NCBI GenBank assembly: GCA_032821775.1
Contig: JAVLRN010000007.1
Location: 496,001 to 560,000, forward strand
DNA: 64,000 nt
Source: Sanguinoderma infundibulare
Lineage: Eukaryota > Basidiomycota > Agaricomycetes > Polyporales > Polyporaceae
Reading direction: 5' to 3'
In this document: positions 57,179 through 64,000 of the stretch, piece by piece
Layout of the letters: every line of letters starts with the position of its first letter
Position numbering within the stretch: position 1 is the stretch's first letter
Program-made: the position numbers and the translations under genes
The notes under the pieces: model-generated
The model's database searches: none
What the model was told of the DNA's origin: nothing
Seen by the model: the letters and a program-made list of their open reading frames with translations, nothing else

Positions 57179-58981
57179 CGCTCCTTCAATCATGCAGCAT
57201 TTTGCAGCTTGGATTGCGGGGAAGTCGAGAGGCGCGAACTGGTGCTGATGCGCACGTCTGTCTTGGATGATACCACACAAACTCGTCTACGTCTTAACAA
57301 TCATTATGCCCGTGAATCTAGATATGATATATAACCCGATATGCTTTATTCCAAACCTGATCCCCGCCATCCTTCTGCCAAGGTGGTGAGTTACTACAAG
57401 AGTCTACAACTCGGAAATATGTTCGTGAGACCAAGGTTCGAACCCTCGGACTCGGACGGCGTTTTCCGGAGCGCCGCCCGGCGTTTCAAGTTGGGAGTCA
57501 GTTCGTCCCTCGCACTTGACTCGGTTCCTCTTCTTGCTGAGCTACTTCGCGCTCTGCTTAAGTCCTTGACGAGCAGTCACACACAAGGACCAGCCTTCTC
57601 ATACTTTCTTATGCTCCCAGACTCTAGAGAGCTGTCAAGACTTGGTCGACGTTCCCTGGACTTCCCCGTCAAATACAATCCACCATATATTCCCAGCACG
57701 ACCCCGCTACATCCGCGGGCAGCAGTGGCGGCCAAAGGCAAGAGACGATTGTTACAGGAGATGCTGTAGCGAGTGCGCCGATTCAAGATGGCGCACCAAA
57801 GTTACACGAGAGAGGTGAAGCAAGCATTGGTGAGTGAAACGATGATTCCCCATCGACCTACTCGTATAGCCAGCATATATTCCCGGTCGCGTCAGCATAG
57901 TATGTCTGTGTGCTGTACGAAGCTGAAGCACTTACCGATTGGCCGGGTATACAACCTAGTGTTTGTCCTTGACGTCCTCCTTCACACTGGACGGGCCAGG
58001 CTGCTTCTTGTTGGGTTTGGCGAAGCTACGACCAGGGAACGATGGATCATCGCAGGTGAGTGTCAGATATTCGGATCTATTACTAGTAGTCAACGATGGA
58101 CCGTCCCCTTTTTCTATAAGCGCGGCTCATGAGCTCTCGCATCGTAAACTTTGGTCGTCAACGTACTACACTTATCTACTTACGCCGTGCCGCTTATACT
58201 CGTGCTTGAAAGCTGTCGTTTTTGCGCAACTGGTGTTCAGAGAATTTTATCGGGCATATTTACCCATGCGAAATGTCATGCGGAGGTCTCCAGGGTTGGA
58301 AGGAGAAGAAGAGTCGAGAAAGGCTCGCTCCGAGTTGTGGCGTTGCCATGCTGCCGCGCATCCCCAGCGTCTGAATTCCCTTCTTTGGACACGACTCCAC
58401 GTGGCCGAGGTTCCTTTCACCAAACTGCCACGACCTTTCCTTCCGTCCAGCGACTCGAGTAGGGCGACATTCATATTGATATTGCTCGGGTAAACGCGAT
58501 ACCTGTAAACCCCATGCTTTCGCGGTTGAACTTCCTGATCTGCTTTGTGGACGCGTATACGTCTATTATGTTTCTTGCACTTGCATCTGCAAGACACATG
58601 TCAACTTTGAAGAAACCTCCGCTGGGACTCGGCCGCTTTTCCTGAGGCGCCATTGTTGTTGGCGTGTCACTTGTAGTGTCTCGACTTAGGCTTGTGCAGC
58701 GCGAGGCAAGTTCCACAGCTTTCCCCTCTGCTTTGTCTGACGCATTGTATTTGGGCTACGCCAATGAGTATTGTTGGACTCGTCGGATGCTGTGCACACC
58801 ACTACAATGGTGCGCTTTGGCTTCGGAGCCCGGGAACAAGCGCTGTATACGCCGCTTTCTGTTCCTCATATCTGCCTGTTAGTACATATAAAGCCGAGGC
58901 TCCATGCCTCCTTGAACCAGCATCCCTGGCTCTTTGCGACGTCGACCTCAGCCCAGTTCCACTTACATCCTGCATACAACC
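57179..58981. other. spacer containing the second promoter copy
   Basis: No gene supported. A frame at 57341-57769 is open but motif-free. The right part (about 58.1-58.98 kb) repeats, diverged, the region before the first zinc-finger gene: CTATAAGCGCGGCTC at 58115 and 55573, and CATATAAAGCCGAGGCTCCA near 58888 against ATATATAAAGCTGAGGC at 56350. Confidence 0.5.
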
Positions 58982-59933
58982 ATGCCTGCGGATCGTACCC
59001 CTGCGAAAAAAGTACGCTCGGTTTCCCCCATCACACCCCTGGTCTCAAGAGTCCCTGTGGCTCCCGTGACACCGGAAAAGAGCTATGCTCCTTGTTCGCC
59101 GTCCAGATTACAATGACGCCAACTGATGGTATATTTTAGCCAGATACCGGTTTCACATGCGATGTCTGCGGATATTCCTTCAAACGGAGATTTCAATTGG
59201 CCTCCCACCAGCGGCGGAAGCACACTCCGGGGCAATTCACATGCGATATCTGCGAATCTTCCTTCCGGAAGAAATATCAATTGCACCGTCACGAGAAGCA
59301 ACACGCTGAGAACAAGGAAGACCTGTAAGCCTTCCGTCATCGTCAGTAACCCCAACACATGCTGATTAGCCCGGACAATATAGGATGTTCAGATGTGCAC
59401 ACGAAGGTTGCGAATATGCAAGTCTGCAAAGCCACAATGTCATGCTCCATTTCATCCGATTTCAGTGAGTACAGCTTCCCGATCTTCTGGATGGCATGCA
59501 TGCTGAATCACAGATTACGCGCAGCACGGACGACGATGACACCTCGTTCAAGTGCCGCTTCACGATTACAGATGCCTCGGGGAACGTCTCGAACTGCACG
59601 TACAAGACAAAGAATCGGGTTGATATGTCGATGCATGAGAAAAAGGACCATGCAAGCGAGCAGCTGAGGCAAGGAGCACGATGGCAGCATTTCAATGTCC
59701 TTGACCACTACCGTGGCCGCGAATGCTTCATCCCCCCTTCGCCACCACAGCGAAAACACGCTTCCGCTTCCTCGCCACCCAGAACGCCACCGCCCCCTTG
59801 CTCTACATCGCGCCGAAGCCCGCCCTCTCCTCTCTCACCAGCGTCATCCACTGTTGCCGGACCCTCCACGCCGCCGCGTTCCCGGAATGCGTTAGCCACG
59901 GAACAGACCAGCCCAGTCGAAGATTCGCCGTAG
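58982..59933 (+). CDS. C2H2 zinc-finger protein, copy 2 with an extra finger
   Basis: Exons 58982-59011, 59140-59324, 59384-59464 and 59525-59933 give 234 residues. Two consecutive classical fingers sit in exon 2: FTCDVCGYSFKRRFQLASHQ then RRKH, and FTCDICESSFRKKYQLHRHE then KQH. The upstream paralogue has only one there, so one finger was added by internal duplication. Exon 3 (81 nt) holds FRCAHEGCEYASLQSHNVML. Exon 4 continues with KCRFTITDASGNVSNCTYKT and a longer Ser/Pro-rich tail (SSPPRTPPPP, VAGPSTPPRS). The first intron could alternatively be read partly as coding, which affects only the leader. Likely DNA-binding; no lesion. Confidence 0.82.
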
Positions 59934-60683
59934 TTCCAGGGAGGCCGAGAGGTGTTGCAATTGTTGCGCACACCACATCGGTCGACGGCCTATGGATGTA
60001 CAATCTATAATTCGCTATGCCTTATGCCTTATGCCTTATGCCAAGCCTTATGCCAACATCCTTTTCCTTGCGTCCGTACCATTCGCGGACTTGAGAACAT
60101 GGCGACTCGTAGGACGAGTCACGCCAGTCGTCAACGGTTTCATCGATGCAGCTCGCCCGCTATTGCGACGTGAGACAGAGTAGCTTATTTCAACCGCGAA
60201 CCTGCGCTGTGCACGCTGCTGCGCATAGCGCTTGCACTCATATTATACTCGCATGAAGACGAAATGCTGACGGACGAGGCGTTGGAGGTGTCACCAGAAC
60301 GTTACATAGTTTCAAAGTTGACAAGAAGCATACTAATCCAGGATCTGAGTATAGTACTTATTGTACGTCGTAGGACGTGCGCTCCTTTCCGAATCCTGAT
60401 TCCTGCCTGCCAACGGATACAAACGTAAAAATGTCAGATGTGTTAAATGGCCTAACGTAAGCGAGGGGTATAACTGTCGTAGCGGGAGCTGTGCAGGAAC
60501 GAGCAACGAGAACATATCATGAGACGAGAGAAAAGGAGATGTTCATGTACACGGACATTGGAAAGCGGCCACAGCGTCGGTTCGAATGCGGTCGCGCAGA
60601 CGCCCCGGGCTCAGGCGGAGGAAGGATGGCGATCTGCGATAGACCGCCGGGCGAGGACGATGGTGTTCCCGGGAGGAGCTTGT
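59934..60683. other. intergenic between convergent genes
   Basis: No gene. Contains the short tandem repeat at 60017-60055. Confidence 0.45.
60017..60055 (+). repeat. TTATGCC tandem repeat
   Basis: Four to five units of CCTTATG, partly interrupted by AAG, just after the zinc-finger gene. Confidence 0.8.
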
Positions 60684-61910
60684 TCAAGACTTGCCGCGTA
60701 CATCCCGACCCAAGTCGGTAGAGAGTCTACCATCCAGCCAGTAGGCCGCTCTATCCGACCACACACCGTGGTCGCAGTCGTACCAGAGTCCGAAACTGGG
60801 TGACTGCGAGTACTGAAGAGCGCCGCGTAAAAATGCATGCAGAGAGGCGGGAAGAGTTATCAGTCGACGCACCTTGTCGTAGATTTCGAACCGGGCAGCG
60901 CCCCATCCATCAGGCCCGGTACCGAGCTCCTCCATGACGACACGCGCAGCGGCGAGCACGCGGTCAAGGTACATACCATTCCAATCGTAGTACTCCTGCG
61001 TCGTCGTCCGGATAAAGTCGAGGCGCTCTACCGGGCCACCCCACTGAGGGGAGCTCGGCGCAGGGGCGATCGGGGCCTGTTTGAGGATCCCTCTCAGGAA
61101 CGCCATGGAGCGGGATCCGCGTCCGAGGTACTGTTCGGGACGTCCGGCGTAGAGTGGCCGGTGGGAATGGGTGTAAAAGACCGCGCGCTGCATCGCATCT
61201 TCACGATCAGTAGTCAAGTCCGTCGGGGGAATTGGGAGCCGGCCGTTGAGCAACACACAGTTCAGCACAATGTTACATGCATCCCAGATCCATGGTGCAA
61301 GAGCACGCTTCGCGGCGCGCAGAACCACAGAGTTGTCGACGTAGCGGTCGGGGAGTTCGGGGGCGCGGGGAAGGTCGAGATCATAACGCTTTCCAATCCG
61401 GTAGCTGTAAGGAAGAAGGTTGCTCTGCGGCGGTGAGCGCTTCAAGCTGAGATAAGCGAGACGAGACGAAGGTGAGGTGAGAAGGACTCAGCGAGGTTTG
61501 ATCATAGGACTCACAATTCCCAATACCCGACTGGGCCTCCGTGGATCTCCCAAGCCCTCCACTCTACATCTTTCTCCCTGTACTTGTAGCAGTACTGATC
61601 TCTGTCTTCCATACTACAAGCCAATTATCAGCGATCTCGTTCAGATGTTGGTCGATAGCAGTAACGTACAATTCATCGTCGAACCGGACCGGGGGGTACT
61701 CATCCAGATCTGCGCTGTACAAACGATATATCCTGAGCGCCGTGCCCTTGGGCATCTGAAATATTTGTCAGGGTTAACAGCAAGAATAAAAACTAACCAT
61801 CGAGGTGAACTCACTGTAATATTATTCGGAATGTCCGTGAACCAACCGAACGTATCTTGGTTCTGTGCGGAGGCCACCCTGGGCCTCCAGGGGGTCGCGT
61901 TTGAGGACAT
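60684..61910 (-). CDS. unknown conserved protein, RAWE-x-GGP family, copy 3
   Basis: Exon 1 from 61910: MSSNATPWRPRVASAQNQDT, ending FTDIPNNIT. Exon 2: MPKGTALRIYRLYSADLDEY and RFDDELYVT. Exon 3: YKYREKDVEWRAWEIHGGPV. Exon 4: LLPYSYRIGKRYDLDLPRAP, ELPDRYVDNSVVLRAAKRAL, MAFLRGILKQAPIAPAPSSP, MEELGTGPDGWGAARFEIYD. Exon 5: SPSFGLWYDCDHGVWSDRAA, to the stop at 60684. It aligns block by block with the gene at 52.3-53.6 kb, including matching exon borders, so the pair arose by duplication that now flanks the two zinc-finger genes. Apparently intact; function unknown. Confidence 0.62.
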
Positions 61911-63048
61911 TTGCTTCGTTCGGCGAAAGTCATGATTATCAAGGAGCAAGAAACCATGTCAGTAAAAGCACAACAGCTGGCAAAGGTGTGGGATTGCGTC
62001 GAGTGGCATCGTCGCCCAATTCGCTCCCGCGATGCTCGCTCAGATCTCAGAGCCGATTCCGACACTCCGAAAACGATCCGCAAAGATTAAACAAGCGCTC
62101 ACCTGCCGATCCACCACTTCAGCACCGTTTCTCGACCAGTTCCCGTGCGTACAATGGGTTCACAGGCTATGAGGAGCACCACAGCGCAGTAGATGAGAGC
62201 ACCAGTGAGAGTTCTGGCTTCGACTTCCAACCCCGGATGTCGAATTTATACTGCCGGAGTGCCGTTCGGGATTCATTAAAACGGAGCTTGAACTTAAATG
62301 CACTTCCTTTGATTACATAACTCATGACGAGTAGCGTCGCGAGCGTGCAGACGCGGGAAGGGTGGCTGCCGCTCATCCGAGGCCAGTCTGTCCGATGCGT
62401 TACAGGCGGCGGTGCTCCCTGTTGTACGAGCGGCACTTTCTATGCATATATGCTACAGCCAACCGTAACCTACTTTGCGACATCTGGAAACCAGGAGACT
62501 CGGACGAGTCCGAAGCTGGATCCTAAACACCGATACAACTGCAACTAACAACCCATTCATTCATTCGAAGCTAAGCTGCTGGACGAGTCGCTGGTCTCAG
62601 CCTGCTGCTTCATCTCTTGGTGCCGAACGAGGATGAAGTACTCGTAAAGCGCCCCAACTTCACGCCATCGCTCGTCATATGTGTTGACCCAATAGCGACG
62701 CTCCTCGATCCCCCTCTGCGCCGGCCGTTCTCCGTCCCTATCTCCAACTCCATTCTCGACTCCATCCCTGCCTTCACCCTCCTAGAATGAATGAGAGAGA
62801 CCACGTACTTCACTGGCTTCTCGGAGTCAAGAGTACCTCTGGTTTCCCAAAAACACGACTCAATCTAGAGATGGCTTAACTGGCCTACCTCAGCACGCAC
62901 TCAGTTGACGGGACAAGCAGGTTTTTAATTGCCCAATCCTCGGTCAACTCGCGATGAAATAAACGCAGAGCCAGAAACAACGATACAGCACGCGAAGCCA
63001 TAGCACGGGGAGAACGGGTCGAGTTATGGGCTGAGAACTTTGCGTCAC
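61911..63048. other. mostly non-coding; possible 3' exons of an unidentified gene
   Basis: At 62570-62780 the minus strand has a hydrophilic frame (ERRYWVNTYDERWREVGALY, then EYFILVRHQEMKQQAET) ending at a TGA near 62571, preceded by a possible 27-nt intron and another short exon to about 62850. No start, no recognised family; could be a gene remnant. Nothing else seen. Confidence 0.3.
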
Positions 63049-63626
63049 TCAAGAGATCGTAACGCGCTTCGGGAGCTGCTCCTTGGTCTGGCGCGGGTAA
63101 GTAACGGTGAGGACACCGTTCTCCATTGCCGCCTTGATCTCTTCGGGCTGCGAAGATGCAAGTCAGCGCCACGCGCTCAGATCGAGGACGTAATGCATGC
63201 TCACCTTGATCCCCTCAGAGACAGGAAGCGAGCGCGAGAAGCGGCCAAAGCGGCGCTCACGCACCACGTAGCCGTGCTCGTCTCTGCCCGACTCGAATTT
63301 GAACTCGCCCGAGACGGTGAGGAGGTTGTTCTGGACGTCGATGTTCACATACTGCTTGCTGATGCCCGGAAGTTCGAAAGTCGCGGTGACGAGGTTCTTG
63401 TCCTTGTCCTCGTGGACGTCGACCCTATATGCATATGCAAGAGTGAGTGTCTTGACATAGAGCGAAGATAGGGGACAAACGACGCATACCTTGGCCGGAT
63501 AACGCGCGGTGTGTCCTGGGGCTGGACTTGGGTGTCGCCCCTAGCGCGGCGAGCAAGAGCTTGGTCAAAGAGGTGATCGAACTCGGAAAAGAAAGGATCA
63601 CTGTGGAAAGCATTGAACAAAGACAT
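63049..63626 (-). CDS. small heat-shock protein (Hsp20/alpha-crystallin)
   Basis: ATP-independent chaperone that binds unfolding proteins and forms oligomers. Exons 63490-63626, 63205-63424 and 63049-63147 give 151 residues, normal for fungal Hsp16-20. N-terminal arm MSLFNAFHSDPFFSEFDHLF. Alpha-crystallin domain ~47-140: VDVHEDKDKNLVTATFELPG, YVNIDVQNNLLTVSGEF, RRFGRFSRSLPVSEGIK and the signature A-x3-GVLTVTYP. Ends PKRVTIS. The start ATG at 63626 gives the conserved leader. Likely stress-regulated. Confidence 0.92.
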
Positions 63627-64000
63627 GGCGATAGAGGCGAGCGCGAGTGCGAGGAGAGACGCTGAGAGTGGGATGTGTTTAAGTGCTGTGCGATGATGTT
63701 GCCCTCGCAGTGAGGAGAAGGAGCGTCCCTTTTTATATGTATTGGGACGTCTTCAAGCGCGTACATAGCCCGCACTAATGACGACATTATATGCGGAAGT
63801 TGTGAGTATCCGCGAGGGGCAGCGAGCGGCGCTGGAACAACCGAGAACAAGCGCCCTGCTGCGATGAGTTGAATGACGAAAAGGGAAGGGAGACCAAATA
63901 GATGTCAATATTGGGACAGTTGTGACGCGGACCTCCTCTCCCCTTCAATCCTCATCTTGAACCCATCCGGCTCTCCTATGCACACACTGCACTGCATGAG
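63627..64000 (-). promoter_or_regulatory. Hsp20 promoter region
   Basis: On the minus strand a good TATA box (CATATAAAAAGG) lies at about 63731-63743, roughly 105 bases before the ATG. GAA/TTC half-sites are scattered upstream (for example AACTTCCGC near 63795) but I see no perfect heat-shock element array. No other gene to the window end. Confidence 0.5.

Noticed and set aside
57380..57460. tRNA-like T-loop (GGTTCGAACCC) on the plus strand
   Set aside because: No matching acceptor stem, D arm or anticodon arm can be folded around it and the T stem has a mismatch.
1..64000. CRISPR arrays, rRNA genes, bacterial-type operons, riboswitches, telomeric repeats
   Set aside because: None seen; the gene structure is eukaryotic and repeats are of other kinds.

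Overview
This window looks like a chromosome piece from a filamentous basidiomycete, most likely an Agaricomycete. Nearly every gene is cut by several 45-65 nt GT-AG introns. Genes lie on both strands with no operon structure. Recognisable proteins (AP-2 sigma, anthranilate phosphoribosyltransferase, ROT1, Hsp20, a DUF6534-type membrane protein, Cys-containing small secreted proteins) are of fungal type. I cannot name the species.

Layout. 0.2-1.8 kb: an MFS monocarboxylate-type transporter with an apparent frameshift. 2.2-6.45 kb: transposon-like DNA, namely a ~0.48 kb MITE-like element with 27-nt terminal inverted repeats, then a ~3.4 kb interval bounded by related inverted ends that carries same-strand broken pieces of three unrelated genes (cullin 5' end, delta-9 fatty acid desaturase, type-B carboxylesterase). 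6.5-7.5 kb: tRNA-Glu(CUC) and an intact AP-2 sigma subunit gene. 8.3-18.1 kb: a palindrome-like block with a membrane/coiled-coil gene and two F-box genes pointing right, mirrored by an F-box gene and a second coiled-coil gene pointing left. 18.6-27.3 kb: an SDR, an RGG-rich conserved fungal gene, a small secreted protein and a shorter paralogue of the RGG gene. 28.3-31.3 kb: TRP4-like and ROT1 housekeeping genes. 32.9-34.4 kb: first member of a three-copy unknown family. 34.8-48.4 kb: a rearranged second set of the same paralogues (F-box pseudogene, intact F-box gene, SDR, two broken F-box copies, small secreted protein, third coiled-coil gene with a frameshifted tail, a last F-box scrap). 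50-52 kb: DUF6534 membrane protein with two micro-exons. 52.3-61.9 kb: two more members of the unknown family flanking a tandem pair of C2H2 zinc-finger genes. 63.0-63.6 kb: Hsp20.

How it fits together. Single-copy housekeeping genes (AP-2 sigma, tRNA-Glu, TRP4, ROT1, Hsp20) are islands in a strongly duplicated region. At least five families occur more than once. The F-box family has two apparently intact members (11.3-13.2 and 36.4-38.3 kb) and at least six broken ones. F-box genes repeatedly adjoin a membrane-anchored coiled-coil gene or a relic of one, and a composite F-box-tail/coiled-coil-relic/F-box-tail junction is repeated in inverted orientation 25 kb away. I read this as a birth-and-death gene neighbourhood. 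The recurring F-box plus membrane-coiled-coil pairing is the best candidate here for an undescribed functional module, but function is inference only.
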